Assembly: GCF_022374895.2 (NCBI RefSeq)
Contig: NZ_CP092423.2
Location: 1,178,001-1,242,000, forward strand
From: Mycobacterium lentiflavum
GTDB taxonomy: Bacteria > Actinomycetota > Actinomycetes > Mycobacteriales > Mycobacteriaceae
Length of the DNA stretch: 64,000 nucleotides
Direction of reading: 5' to 3'
The position numbers were made by a program, and so were the translations under genes. The notes below the pieces were generated by a model. That model had not been told where the DNA came from, made no database searches, and worked only from the letters and a program-made list of their open reading frames with translations. Shown here piece by piece: positions 45,714 through 56,100 of this stretch (the first letter of the stretch is position 1; each line of letters begins with the position of its first letter).

Positions 45714-47138
45714 GTGGTGACCCGCATCGTGATCCTCGGTGGAGGCCCGGCCGGTTACGAAGCCGCCCTGGTGGCCGCCACCTTGAATGCAGAGCACCCC
45801 GATACCACCGACGTCACCGTCATCGACTCCGAGGGGATCGGCGGGGCGGCCGTGCTGGATGACTGTGTGCCGTCCAAAACCTTCATCGCGTCGACCTGGC
45901 TGCGCACCGAACTGCGCCGCGCGCCCCGGCTGGGTTTCGACATCGACATCGACGACGCCAAGATCTCGCTGCCGCGGATCCACCAACGGGTCAGGGCACT
46001 GGCCGCCGAGCAGTCCGCCGACATCACCGCCGATCTGCTCAGTAAGGGTGTGCGGGTGGTCGCCGGCCGCGGCGAACTGTGCGACTCGACCCCGGGCCTG
46101 GCCCGGCATCGGGTCAAGGCTACGGCGTCTGACGGCACGGTCACCGAGCACGACGCCGACGTCGTCCTGATCGCCACCGGCGCCAGCCCGCGGGTGCTGC
46201 CGTCGGCCCAACCCGACGGCGAACGGATCCTGACCTGGCGCCAGCTCTACGACCTCGAGGCGCTGCCCGAGCACCTGATCGTGGTGGGCTCCGGCGTCAC
46301 CGGCGCCGAGTTCGTGCACGCCTACACCGAGCTCGGTGTGCCGGTGACCGTGGCGGCCAGCCGCGACCGGGTGCTGCCCTACGAGGACGCCGACGCCGCG
46401 CTGGTCCTCGAGGAGGCGTTCGCCGAACGTGGCGTCGACCTGATCAAGAACGCCCGCGCGGAATCCGTCGTCCGCACCGAGACCGGGGTCCTGGTCACCA
46501 TGACGGATGGCCGTACCGTCGAGGGCAGCCATGCGCTGATGACGATCGGGTCGGTGCCCAACACCGGCGGGCTGGGCCTCGAGCGGGTCGGCATCGAGCT
46601 GGGCCGCGGCGACTATTTGAAGGTGGACCGGGTGTCACGGACTTCCGTGCCCGGCATCTACGCCGCCGGCGACTGCACCGGCCTGCTGCTGCTGGCCTCG
46701 GTGGCCGCCATGCAGGGCCGGATCGCGATGTATCACGCGCTGGGCGAGGGCGTCAGCCCGATCCGGTTGCGCACGGTGGCCTCGACGGTGTTCACCCGCC
46801 CCGAGATCGCGGCAGTGGGCGTGCCGCAAACGATGATCGACGACGGCTCGGTGCCGGCCCGCACCATCATGCTGCCGCTGCGGACCAACGCGCGGGCCAA
46901 GATGTCCGGGCTGCAGCAGGGCTTCGTGAAGCTGTTCTGCCGGCAGGCCACCGGCGTGGTCATCGGCGGCGTGGTGGTGGCGCCGATCGCCTCCGAGCTG
47001 ATCCTGCCGATCGCCGTGGCCGTGCAAAACCGCATTACCGTCAACGAGCTGGCGCAGACGCTGGCCGTCTACCCGTCGTTGTCCGGGTCGATCACCGAGG
47101 CCGCCCGCCGGCTGATGGCACACGACGATCTGGACTGA
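45714..47138 (+). CDS. lpdA: NAD(P)H quinone reductase LpdA
   Basis: A 474-residue flavoprotein of the pyridine nucleotide-disulfide oxidoreductase family, orthologue of Rv3303c. The FAD motif is IVILGGGPAGYEAALVA and the NAD(P) motif VVGSGVTGAEFVHAY. The redox disulfide of true lipoamide dehydrogenases is incomplete: GGAAVLDDCVPSKT has only the second Cys. As known for LpdA, this fits two-electron quinone reduction, not lipoamide oxidation. The C-terminal dimer domain is complete. The GTG start follows a close -10. glpD2 lies 80 bp downstream. Confidence 0.95.
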   Translation: MVTRIVILGGGPAGYEAALVAATLNAEHPDTTDVTVIDSEGIGGAAVLDDCVPSKTFIASTWLRTELRRAPRLGFDIDIDDAKISLPRIHQRVRALAAEQSADITADLLSKGVRVVAGRGELCDSTPGLARHRVKATASDGTVTEHDADVVLIATGASPRVLPSAQPDGERILTWRQLYDLEALPEHLIVVGSGVTGAEFVHAYTELGVPVTVAASRDRVLPYEDADAALVLEEAFAERGVDLIKNARAESVVRTETGVLVTMTDGRTVEGSHALMTIGSVPNTGGLGLERVGIELGRGDYLKVDRVSRTSVPGIYAAGDCTGLLLLASVAAMQGRIAMYHALGEGVSPIRLRTVASTVFTRPEIAAVGVPQTMIDDGSVPARTIMLPLRTNARAKMSGLQQGFVKLFCRQATGVVIGGVVVAPIASELILPIAVAVQNRITVNELAQTLAVYPSLSGSITEAARRLMAHDDLD

Positions 47139-47218
47139 CGACAGGCCTGTAAGCGCCCGACGAACTAGCCTTGGTGGAGCACCCGCTACTGACGAGTAAC
47201 CGACAGGAGTCCGTTCCC

Positions 47219-48943
47219 GTGAGTGACCTGTTGTCCATGTTGGGCCCGCCGCACCGCGCCCAGGCCTGGGAACGACTCGGCACCGAGCAGTTCGACGTCG
47301 TCGTCATCGGCGGCGGGGTGGTGGGCTGCGGGTGCGCGCTGGACGCCGCCACCCGCGGGCTCAAGGTGGCGCTGGTCGAGGCCCGCGACTTGGCCTCCGG
47401 GACCTCGAGCCGCTCGTCGAAGATGTTCCACGGCGGGCTGCGCTACCTCGAACAGCTGGAGTTCGGGCTGGTGCGCGAGGCGCTGCACGAGCGCGAGCTG
47501 TCGCTGACCCGGCTGGCGCCGCATCTGGTCAAGCCGTTGCCGTTCCTGTTCCCGCTGACCCATCGCTGGTGGGAGCGTCCGTACATCGCGGCGGGCATCT
47601 TCCTCTACGACAGCCTGGGCGGTGCGAAATCCGTTCCCGCGCAAAAGCATTTGACCCGCGCCGGCGCGCTGCGGCTGAGCCCGGGGCTCAAGCGCAGCTC
47701 GCTGATCGGCGGGATCCGCTACTACGACACCGTCGTCGACGACGCCCGCCACACGATGACGGTCGCGCGCACCGCCGCGCATTACGGCGCCGTCGTGCGG
47801 TGCTCCACCCAGGCCGTCGCGTTGCTGCGCGAGGGCGACCGGGTCATCGGGGTGCGGGTGCGCGACTCCGAAGACGGCTCGGTCACCGAGGTGCGGGGGC
47901 ACGTCGTGGTCAACGCGACCGGGGTGTGGACCGACGAAATCCAGGCCCTGTCCAAGCAGCGCGGGCGATTTCAGGTGCGCGCCTCCAAGGGCGTGCACGT
48001 GGTGGTGCCGCGGGACCGGATCGTCAGCGACGCCGCGATCATCCTGCGCACCGAGAAGTCGGTGATGTTCATCATCCCGTGGGGCAGCCACTGGATCATC
48101 GGCACCACCGACACCGACTGGAATCTCGACCTGGCCCACCCGGCGGCCACCAAGGCGGACATCGACTACATCCTGGGCACCGTCAACACCGTGCTGGCCA
48201 CGCCGCTGTCGCATGCCGACATCGACGGGGTGTACGCGGGACTGCGCCCGCTGCTGGCCGGGGAGAGCGAGGAAACCTCCAAGCTGTCCCGCGAGCACGC
48301 CGTGGCGGTGCCCGCCCCCGGCCTGGTCGCCATCGCCGGCGGCAAGTACACCACCTACCGGGTGATGGCCGCCGACGCGATCGATGCCGCATCGCAGTTC
48401 GTTCCGGCCCGGGTGGCGCCGTCGATCACCGAGAAGGTGAGCCTGCTGGGCGCCGACGGCTATTTCGCCCTGATCAACCAGGTGGAGCATGTCGGCGAAC
48501 TCGTCGGCCTGCACCCGTACCGGGTGCGTCATCTGCTGGACCGCTACGGCTCGCTGATGGACGATGTGCTGGCGCTGGCCGCCGATCGTCCCGAACTGCT
48601 CACCCCGATCAAGGACGCGCCGGGCTACCTCAAGGTGGAAGCGCTGTACGCCGTCGCCGCCGAGGGGGCTCTGCATCTCGAGGACATCCTGGCCCGCCGG
48701 ATGCGGATCTCCATCGAATACCCGCACCGCGGCGTCGACTGCGCCCGCGAGGTCGCCGAGCTGGTGGCTCCCGTGCTGGGGTGGAGCGCCGGCGACGTCA
48801 ATCGCGAGGTCGCCAACTACACCGCGCGGGTGGAGGCCGAAATCCTGTCGCAGGCCCAGCCCGACGACGTGTCGGCCGACGAGCTGCGGGCCAGCGCGCC
48901 CGAAGCGCGCGCCGAGATCCTCGAGCCGGTTCCTTTAACGTGA
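47219..48943 (+). CDS. glpD2: Glycerol-3-phosphate dehydrogenase, FAD-dependent
   Basis: Membrane-associated flavoenzyme that oxidises glycerol-3-phosphate to dihydroxyacetone phosphate and feeds electrons to quinones. It has 574 residues from GTG 47219. The FAD motif is VVVIGGGVVGCGCALDAATR, with LVEARDLASGTSSRSSKMFH and GGLRYLEQLEFGLV typical of GlpD; GGKYTTYRVMA is near the end of the FAD domain. An in-frame GTG at 47171 would add 16 residues, but ACAGGAG at 47203-47209 favours the later start. The stop overlaps the next start as GTGA. Confidence 0.95.
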   Translation: MSDLLSMLGPPHRAQAWERLGTEQFDVVVIGGGVVGCGCALDAATRGLKVALVEARDLASGTSSRSSKMFHGGLRYLEQLEFGLVREALHERELSLTRLAPHLVKPLPFLFPLTHRWWERPYIAAGIFLYDSLGGAKSVPAQKHLTRAGALRLSPGLKRSSLIGGIRYYDTVVDDARHTMTVARTAAHYGAVVRCSTQAVALLREGDRVIGVRVRDSEDGSVTEVRGHVVVNATGVWTDEIQALSKQRGRFQVRASKGVHVVVPRDRIVSDAAIILRTEKSVMFIIPWGSHWIIGTTDTDWNLDLAHPAATKADIDYILGTVNTVLATPLSHADIDGVYAGLRPLLAGESEETSKLSREHAVAVPAPGLVAIAGGKYTTYRVMAADAIDAASQFVPARVAPSITEKVSLLGADGYFALINQVEHVGELVGLHPYRVRHLLDRYGSLMDDVLALAADRPELLTPIKDAPGYLKVEALYAVAAEGALHLEDILARRMRISIEYPHRGVDCAREVAELVAPVLGWSAGDVNREVANYTARVEAEILSQAQPDDVSADELRASAPEARAEILEPVPLT

Positions 48944-49833
48944 GGCCTGCCCCGCTTCCGGTACGCGACGGATTGGGGGCCGCGCGGGTACGGCTGCATG
49001 GCGGGGCGGTGCTGGCCGAGCTGACCACCCGGTTCGGCGAGCAGGCCCGGGCCAAGGTCCTGGCCGGCGAGGTCGTCGACGCCGCCGGCGCGGTGATCGA
49101 CGAGGCCACCGTGTTGCCCACCGGCGCCAGCGTCTACCTCTACCGCGACCTGCCCGACGAGGTGCCGGTTCCTTTTGACATCCCGGTGCTCCATCGCGAC
49201 GACGACATCGTGGTCGTCGACAAGCCGCACTTTCTGGCCACCATGCCCCGGGGCAGTCACGTCGCGCAGACCGCGCTGGTGCGGCTGCGCAAGGAACTGG
49301 GACTGCCCGAGCTCAGCCCCGCTCACCGGCTCGACCGGCTGACCGCCGGGGTGCTGGTGTTCACCACCCGGCGCGAGGTGCGTGGTGCCTACCAGATGCT
49401 GTTCGCTCGCGGCGAGGTGCGCAAGACCTACCTGGCCGGCGCTGCGGTCGATCCGGCGCTGGTGTTTCCGCGTCTGGTTAGAAGCCGAATCATCAAGCGC
49501 CGCAGTCACTTACAAGCTGTCTGTGAACCCGGCGAGCCCAATGCGGAAACGTTGGTGGAGCTCTTATCGCCGGATGGCCTCTACCGGCTGACGCCGCGCA
49601 CCGGGCGCACCCATCAGCTGCGGGTGCAGATGGCGTCGCTGGGGTTGCCGATCATCGGAGATCCGTTGTATCCGAAAGTGATCGACGTGCCCGCCGGCGA
49701 TTTCAGCACTCCGCTGCGATTGCTGGCTCAGCGCATCGAGTTCGACGATCCGTTCACCGGCTCGCGCCGGATGTTCCTCAGCCGCCGCACAATCGAGGTC
49801 GGCTCCGGTGGCGGTCACGACGACGCAGGATGA
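48940..49833 (+). CDS. RluA/RluD-type pseudouridine synthase
   Basis: A 297-residue enzyme that isomerises uridine to pseudouridine in rRNA or tRNA. The catalytic Asp is in HRLDRLTAGVLVF (motif RLDxxTxG), with DDIVVVDKPHFLATMPRGS before it and GRTHQLRVQMASLGLPIIGD after it. Orthologue of Rv3300c. The GTG start lies in a GTGA overlap with glpD2; in H37Rv, as I remember, phoY1 sits between these two. It converges with a P-type ATPase gene with a 56-bp overlap. Confidence 0.93.
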   Translation: MRPAPLPVRDGLGAARVRLHGGAVLAELTTRFGEQARAKVLAGEVVDAAGAVIDEATVLPTGASVYLYRDLPDEVPVPFDIPVLHRDDDIVVVDKPHFLATMPRGSHVAQTALVRLRKELGLPELSPAHRLDRLTAGVLVFTTRREVRGAYQMLFARGEVRKTYLAGAAVDPALVFPRLVRSRIIKRRSHLQAVCEPGEPNAETLVELLSPDGLYRLTPRTGRTHQLRVQMASLGLPIIGDPLYPKVIDVPAGDFSTPLRLLAQRIEFDDPFTGSRRMFLSRRTIEVGSGGGHDDAG

Positions 49834-52477
49834 CCTTGCGGATCTCGCTGACCCACAGCACCGTGCTGGACATGGCCAGGCACACCAGCCACTGGCCCGG
49901 GGACAGCGGCTCGGTGGTGAAGGCCGTATCCAGCAGCGGCAGCTGCACCACAGCCACCTGTAGCAATGCCGAGAAGGCGATCGCCGCCCACAGCCAGCCG
50001 TTGGCAAACAGGCCACGGAACACGGTTTGCGTCTCGGAGCGGGCATTGAGGGTGTTGAACAGCTGGCTGAGCACCAGCACGGTGAAGCCGGCAGTGCGGG
50101 CCGTGTCGAGCGACGCGGGCATCGGGCCGCCCGGGACATAGAGGTGGATCGTCAGCAGTGTCGCGGCCGCGACCGCCGCGCCGATCACGACGATGTTGTT
50201 CCACATCCGCGCGTCGATGACCCGATCGGACGCCGCCCGGGGCGGCAGGCTCATCAAGTCCTCGGTTTGCGGGTCCGCGCCCAAGGCCAGGGCCGGAGCG
50301 CCATCGGTGAGCAGGTTGATCCACAGAATCTGGGTGGCCAGCAGCGGGAGCGCCACGGTGTGCGCCTGCGACAGGCCGATCGCGCCGGCCAGGACCACCC
50401 CGAAAAACACGGTCAGGACCTCCCCCATGTTGGAGGACAACAGATAGCGCAGGGACTTCTTGATGTTGGAGAAGATGCCGCGTCCCTCGCGGATGGCCCG
50501 CACGATCGTCGCGAAGTTGTCGTCGGCCAGAATCATGTTCGCCGCTTCTTTGGCGACTTCAGTGCCGGTGCGGCCCATGGCGATCCCGATGTCCGCCGAT
50601 TTCAGGGCGGGTGCATCGTTGGTCCCCTCGCCGGTCACGGCCACGATCTCGTGGTCGGCCTGTAGGGCGCCGATGATGCGCAGTTTGTCGGCGGCATCCA
50701 GCTGCGTGTACTGCGAGTGCCGGCGCACCGTTTGCCGGAGCTGATCATCGTCCTGGGCGGCGATCTCGGCGCCGGATACCGCCGACTCGTGGTCATCGAT
50801 TCCGAGTTCGCGCGCGATTCGTGCCGCGGCCCGGGGATGGTCGCCCGTGATCATCACGACCCGGACCCCGGCTCGATGGGCGTCGGCGATGGCCGTCGCG
50901 GCTCCTGGGCGAGCGGGATCGGTGATGCCGACCATGCCCACATACGCCAGCGGTCCGCCGGGCTGGTCAGTTGCTGCCGGATAGGCCACCGCGACCGGAT
51001 GCAACGCGTCGCTGGTGAGCCGCTCTGCGCCGCAACGGATGGTCGCCTTCGTGGAGTCGTCGAGCGGAACGAGTCGATCGCCGATCCGCAAATGTGTGCA
51101 GCGGTCCAGCACGGCATTGGGCTCACCCTTGGTCACCCGCGTCGAGGTGCGCTGTGTTGCCGGCCCCGTGCCGAGCTTCGTCTGCGCAACCAGGAAGGCC
51201 GCCTCGATGGGATCACCCTCGGCAATCCACTGACCATCCTGTTCTCGCAGCGAGGCAGTTGCGCCGGCCGCGTTGTCGCCGAGCACCAATCGGGTTTGGC
51301 GCCAAAGGTTCTCACCTTCCCGAAGCGGGACCCCGTCGTGCTCGAACCTGCCTTGCGGCCGGTATCCGGCACCCGTGACGCTCACCTCCCCGATCGGGGT
51401 GAGGACTCGCACGATCGTCATCTCCCCGGTCGTGAGGGTGCCGGTCTTGCCAGAGCAGACCACCGACGCCGATCCCAGCGTTTCCGCCGACGAAAGTTGT
51501 TTGACGACGGCGTTTTCCTCGGCCATCCGCCGCGTTCCCAGCGCCAGCACGACCGACATGATGGCCGGCAGCCCCTCGGGCACGGCGGCCACCGCCAGCG
51601 AGACGCCGAGTAGCACCGCGGTGACCACATCATGGGCACGGTGGACGCCGAAGACGACGAAAATACTCGCGATCACCACGGCGCCGAGAACCAACACGGC
51701 GATCCCGAGAACGCGGCTGGCGCGGTCGATCTCACGCTGCAGGGGCGTCGCGGTGTCGTCGACGGCGCGCACCAGGCCGGCGATCTGACCTGTCTGCGTT
51801 GCCATCCCCGTGGCGGTCACCACCGCCCGCCCGACACCCTTGGCGACCGCCGTGCCCTTGAACACCATGCCGGCTTTCTCGTCCAGCGCCGTCGGCTCGG
51901 CCAGAGTCCGCGGATCCTTGCGGGCCGGCTCACTTTCCCCGGTCAACGCGCTCTCCAGCACCTCCAGCCCGTCCGCCGTCACCAGCCGGGCATCGGCGGC
52001 CACGGCGTCGCCCTCCGTTAACAGCAGCACGTCACCGGGCACCACTTCGCTTGCGGCAATCCTGCATTCGGTCCCGTCGCGAACGACGGTCGCGGTCGTT
52101 GCCGTCATCCGCGCCAAGGCATCGACCGCGTGCTCGGCGTGGGCCTGCTGTCCGTAACCCAGGGCGGCGTTGAGTACCAGAATGACGCCGATCACCAATG
52201 CATCGACCGGCCATTCGGCGGCTCCCTCGATGGCCCAGACCGCAAGGGAGGCAAGCAGTGCGGCCAGCAGCAGGTAGATCAGCGGACTGCGGAACTGGCT
52301 GATGATCTTTTTCCACCTCGCCAGCGGCGGGACGCGTTCGATGTCGTTCGGTCCCACCGCGACGAGTCGGCGAGCGGCCTCGTGCGCGGTCAGGCCAGCT
52401 TCGGAATCCGTTCGGAGCCGTTGGACGACGACCGGCGGATCCAGCAGCGCGGGATCAGGCTCGACCAGGGTGAACAC
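49778..52477 (-). CDS. P-type ATPase (Ca/cation type) with a mutated phosphorylation site
   Basis: An 899-residue P2-type ATPase with the N-terminal cation-ATPase domain, TGES (179-182), PEGLP in helix 4 (300-304) and ten membrane segments. The phosphorylation motif DKTGT reads Gly343-Lys-Thr-Gly-Thr: codon 51449-51451 is GGC where GAC is invariant. The nucleotide-binding KGAPE is KGEPN and the hinge TGDGVND is TGEGTND (615-621). Without the Asp the enzyme cannot form the phospho-intermediate, so it should not pump in the normal way. The frame is otherwise intact with no stop. It starts with GTG three bases after the DUF5994 gene. Confidence 0.93.
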   Translation of the reverse strand: MFTLVEPDPALLDPPVVVQRLRTDSEAGLTAHEAARRLVAVGPNDIERVPPLARWKKIISQFRSPLIYLLLAALLASLAVWAIEGAAEWPVDALVIGVILVLNAALGYGQQAHAEHAVDALARMTATTATVVRDGTECRIAASEVVPGDVLLLTEGDAVAADARLVTADGLEVLESALTGESEPARKDPRTLAEPTALDEKAGMVFKGTAVAKGVGRAVVTATGMATQTGQIAGLVRAVDDTATPLQREIDRASRVLGIAVLVLGAVVIASIFVVFGVHRAHDVVTAVLLGVSLAVAAVPEGLPAIMSVVLALGTRRMAEENAVVKQLSSAETLGSASVVCSGKTGTLTTGEMTIVRVLTPIGEVSVTGAGYRPQGRFEHDGVPLREGENLWRQTRLVLGDNAAGATASLREQDGQWIAEGDPIEAAFLVAQTKLGTGPATQRTSTRVTKGEPNAVLDRCTHLRIGDRLVPLDDSTKATIRCGAERLTSDALHPVAVAYPAATDQPGGPLAYVGMVGITDPARPGAATAIADAHRAGVRVVMITGDHPRAAARIARELGIDDHESAVSGAEIAAQDDDQLRQTVRRHSQYTQLDAADKLRIIGALQADHEIVAVTGEGTNDAPALKSADIGIAMGRTGTEVAKEAANMILADDNFATIVRAIREGRGIFSNIKKSLRYLLSSNMGEVLTVFFGVVLAGAIGLSQAHTVALPLLATQILWINLLTDGAPALALGADPQTEDLMSLPPRAASDRVIDARMWNNIVVIGAAVAAATLLTIHLYVPGGPMPASLDTARTAGFTVLVLSQLFNTLNARSETQTVFRGLFANGWLWAAIAFSALLQVAVVQLPLLDTAFTTEPLSPGQWLVCLAMSSTVLWVSEIRKVILRRRDRHRSRPRLCGG

Positions 52478-52480
52478 CGG

Positions 52481-53104
52481 TCATCGGCCGCTCGCCGAGC
52501 CGGCCGACGAGGCCTTGCGCCGGGACTCGATGATGCGGTTGCGCACGATGTGTTCGACGAGGATCGGCACAAAGGTCTGGACCGGCGCGGAGACGAATTG
52601 TTGGGCGGCCTCCTCACACCAGGCCTTGATCTGGGCGGTGCGCCGATCGTCGTCAAGCCCCTCGTGACGGGCCAGCTTGTCCGCGACATCGGCCACGGAT
52701 CGCGCAACCGTTGAACCACTGGCCGGTGCGGCGTCGGCGGGTACCTGCGTCTCGGCCAACGCTTCGCGGGCAACCTCTTCGTCGGTGTCCGGCCGGATGA
52801 CGTGCAGTGTGAGGTGACGGCCGTCTTCGCCGATCAGGATGACACTGGCCGGCTCGTCACTGCTGAAGCCCAGCAATTCGATTGGGTGCCCGGCGATCTC
52901 GGCCAGCGGCGGCGTTTCGTCCCAGCCGTTACGGCGGTAACCCACCATCACGACCTGCCCCAGTCGATCGGACACCGACGTCACCAAGTCGGGCAACTCG
53001 TCGACCAAATTCTGCGACCGCGGCCACCACGCCCCGTCGAGATGCTCCGACAAGGCCCGGTAAGGCTTGAGCTGCAATCGCGAATCACGGTTATCGGCAA
53101 CCAC
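52481..53104 (-). CDS. DUF5994-family protein
   Basis: A 207-residue protein with an N-terminal DUF5994 domain (LQLKPYRALSEHLDGAWWPR, ELLGFSSDEPASVILIG) and a C-terminal helical region (about 128-195, VARSVADVADKLARHEGLDD and AWCEEAAQQFVSAPVQTFVP). The function of the family is unknown; members are often near stress and dormancy genes in mycobacteria. The GTG start overlaps the end of the CtpH-like gene by 14 bp and its end is three bases from the next ATPase, so the three form one operon. Confidence 0.85.
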   Translation of the reverse strand: MVADNRDSRLQLKPYRALSEHLDGAWWPRSQNLVDELPDLVTSVSDRLGQVVMVGYRRNGWDETPPLAEIAGHPIELLGFSSDEPASVILIGEDGRHLTLHVIRPDTDEEVAREALAETQVPADAAPASGSTVARSVADVADKLARHEGLDDDRRTAQIKAWCEEAAQQFVSAPVQTFVPILVEHIVRNRIIESRRKASSAGSASGR

Positions 53105-56100
53105 TTTGGACTCCTTGGGTTAGTCGGGCCACCTCGTCGCCCGAGATTTGTCGTTGGATCACGTCAGACGCCCGCCGCAGCAGGCTGGGCGCAATCGCGG
53201 GCAGTGCACTGGCCAACGCAGCCCCGAGCAAGGCCTGACCCCAGGCCAACGGGTCTACCGGGGTGCAGCCGAACAGCTGGCTGAGCCCCGGAGTGCTGAC
53301 CACCACCACCAGCACTGCGAGCGAACCGACCGACGTCAACACCACCATTGGTGCGTGTGAGTCGATCAGAGTCTGGGCAAGTTGCGTGCTGACCAGCGCG
53401 ATCAGCCCGACGGTCGCGGCGCGCCGCGGCAGGCCGGTCAGGCTGGCCATCGTCCAGGCCGCCGTGGCGCCGACCGTGGTGGCGGCACCACGAATCCCGA
53501 TCGCGCGCCACATCGCGGCCTCGTCGCGGTCCTCATCGGCCGTGCCCGATTGCGGGCTGACGGCCAGCGCGGCGGCGGGAAGAGCGTCCGTCAACATGTT
53601 GACCAGCAGCATTTGCCGGGCGTTGAGCACCGAGCGCCCGGTCAACAGGGCGGTGATCGTTGCGAAGCACGCCTCGCCGAGGTTGCCGCCCAACAGCATC
53701 GACACCGCGGAGTGCACCCGCTGCCACAACTGCCGGCCCTCGTCGAGCGCATCGAGCAGCGCCTCGATCCGTTCGTCGAGCAGCACCACGTCGGCCGCGC
53801 TGCGGGCCGCATCGCTACCGCGAGCGGCCACCCCGATGCCCACGCTGGCGGCCCGGATCGCGGCGGCGTCGTTGACACCGTCGCCGACCATCGCCGTGAC
53901 GAGGCCCGCCCGCTCGAGGGTCTGGACCACGTCGATCTTGTCTTCCGGCGTCATCCGCGCGAATACCACACAGGATGTGACGGTCTGTGCCCGCTGATCG
54001 GCCGACAGGGCTTCCCAGTCGCTGCCGGTGACCACCTGATCGGCGTTCACATCGATGCCCAGCTCTTGGGCGATCGCCATCGCGGTGCTGGGATGATCAC
54101 CGGTGATCAGCCGGACCGCGATATCGCGCTCGGCAAGGCTGCGCAGCAGGGCGCGGGCCATCGGCCGCGGAGTGTCTGCCAAGCCGATCAGACCGACCGG
54201 GGCGAGGTCGGACGTGCACACGCTTTCCAGATAGCCGGGGTTGGCCGTGGCGGCCGCTGCTTGGTGCGGGGTGAGTTCGCGCTCGGCAACCGCCAGCACC
54301 CGAAGACCATTGGCCGCCATCTCGTCGACCTGCCGGGCCAACGGCTGGTCGTCGTGGCGTAGCGCTGACGAGAGCGCCTCGGGTGAGCCCTTGATGGTCA
54401 GTCGAGTGCCCACGAGTGCGGCGGCGAACGGCCGGCCGGACGACTGGAATGGCAGGAACGCGTCACGGCTGCGCCGCGGTTGTGGTGGCATCCCGTCGCT
54501 TCGCAGATCCGGGTCGTCGGCGGCTTGGGTGATCGCGTCGTCGGTGGCGTGGTCGACACGGTGGGTGTGCCTGGCGTAGCTGGTGCTGACCGCGGCGTCG
54601 AGGACCTGCGCCGGGGTGTAGCCGGCCATCGGGTGCACCGACTTGACCTGCAGCCGGTTCTCGCTGAGCGTTCCGGTCTTGTCGAAGCAGACCACGTTCA
54701 ACCGGGCCAGCGCTTCGATCGAGTGCGGATTGCGGATCAGGACCGATCGGCCGGTGAGCCGGCGGGCCGCGGACAGCTGCGCCAGTGTGGCCACCAACGG
54801 CAACCCCTCCGGAATGGCCGCGACGACCAATGTGACCGCACTGGACACCGCGTCGCGCAGCAGGGTGCCGCGCATCAGGCTGATCAGCCCCACCAGCCCG
54901 CCGCTGGCCAGGCTGAACGGCAACGCGCGGCCGGTGATGTGGCGCAACTGCCGCTGCAGGCCGACCTCTTGCAACTTGCGCGGGGCCATCGCCAACGCTC
55001 GGCGCATCTCCGAGCGCGAGCTCACCGCGGTTACCACGGCCACCGCCGTGCCCGCGACGATCGTGGTGCCGGCATAGATCATGCAGGTGCGCTCGGCGAG
55101 CGGGGCGCCCGGTGTGGGTTCGGTCTGCTTGGCCACCGGCAGCGATTCGCCGGTCAGAGTGGATTCGTCGACTTCGACATTGATCGCGTGCAGCAGCCGG
55201 GCATCCGCAGGGACCACCTCGTCGGCACGGACTTCGATGACGTCGCCGAGCCGCAGCCGCCGGGTAGCAACGTTCTCGTGGCGCTGCGCCGCCACCGGCC
55301 CGACATGTCGGCGGGCGGGCGGATCCTGCACGGCCAGCAGGCGATCCAGCGTGCGTTCGGCATACAGCTGCTGCTCGGCCGACAACGCCGCATTGGACAA
55401 CAGGACACTACCCACCAGGACCGCATCCAGCGGGGAGCCGAGCAGTGCGCTGGCCAGCGCGCCGGTGGCCAGCAGCGGAGTGATCGGGTCCGACAGGTCG
55501 CCGCGCATCTCGCCGACGAAATCGCGGAGCAGACCCCACGACGGCGCGGCGGCATCGTGCAGCGCACGAACCGCCGGCCGCTGTGACCACCACGTCGGTG
55601 CTTCGATCGCGCGTTGGTCGGTCGGGCGGGGCAACAGCCGCTGCACCTCCGCAACGGGCAGCGCGTGCCATTCGTGGCTGGTCTCCGGCTCGGGCAGCGG
55701 ATCGCGAAACGCCTTCGCGGCGGCCCGGTATCCGACCCACAGGCTGGTGGCCATGCCGACGTTGACCGAGGTCGAACTGCGGCCGGGCACACCGGGAATC
55801 AACATCAGGGCGCCGAGTGCGGAAGCCGAGGCGGACAGCCGGACGGCCCCCTCGGTGGCGGAGCGGGCGGCGGGCAGAGCGTGCAGCACCCGCCAGACGC
55901 CGGTCAGGTCGGCCACGATCACGTCGGCACCCCATGGCGGAGGCCGCCCGTCGCGGAGCACGCCGATCGTGATGTCGGACCGGTGCGCGGCCCGCATCTC
56001 CGCGGTAGTCAGCAATGCGACGGTGGCGCCGCCGGCCTTCAGTTCGGCCACCGCCGCCGCCACCGCATGATCGATCGAGCCGTCGGCGGGATAGAGTTGG

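Noticed and set aside
47332..48939. A long plus-strand frame covering most of glpD2 in another phase
   Set aside because: Only its last part from 48940 is real (pseudouridine synthase); the rest is low-complexity Arg/Ala/Gly shadow of glpD2.
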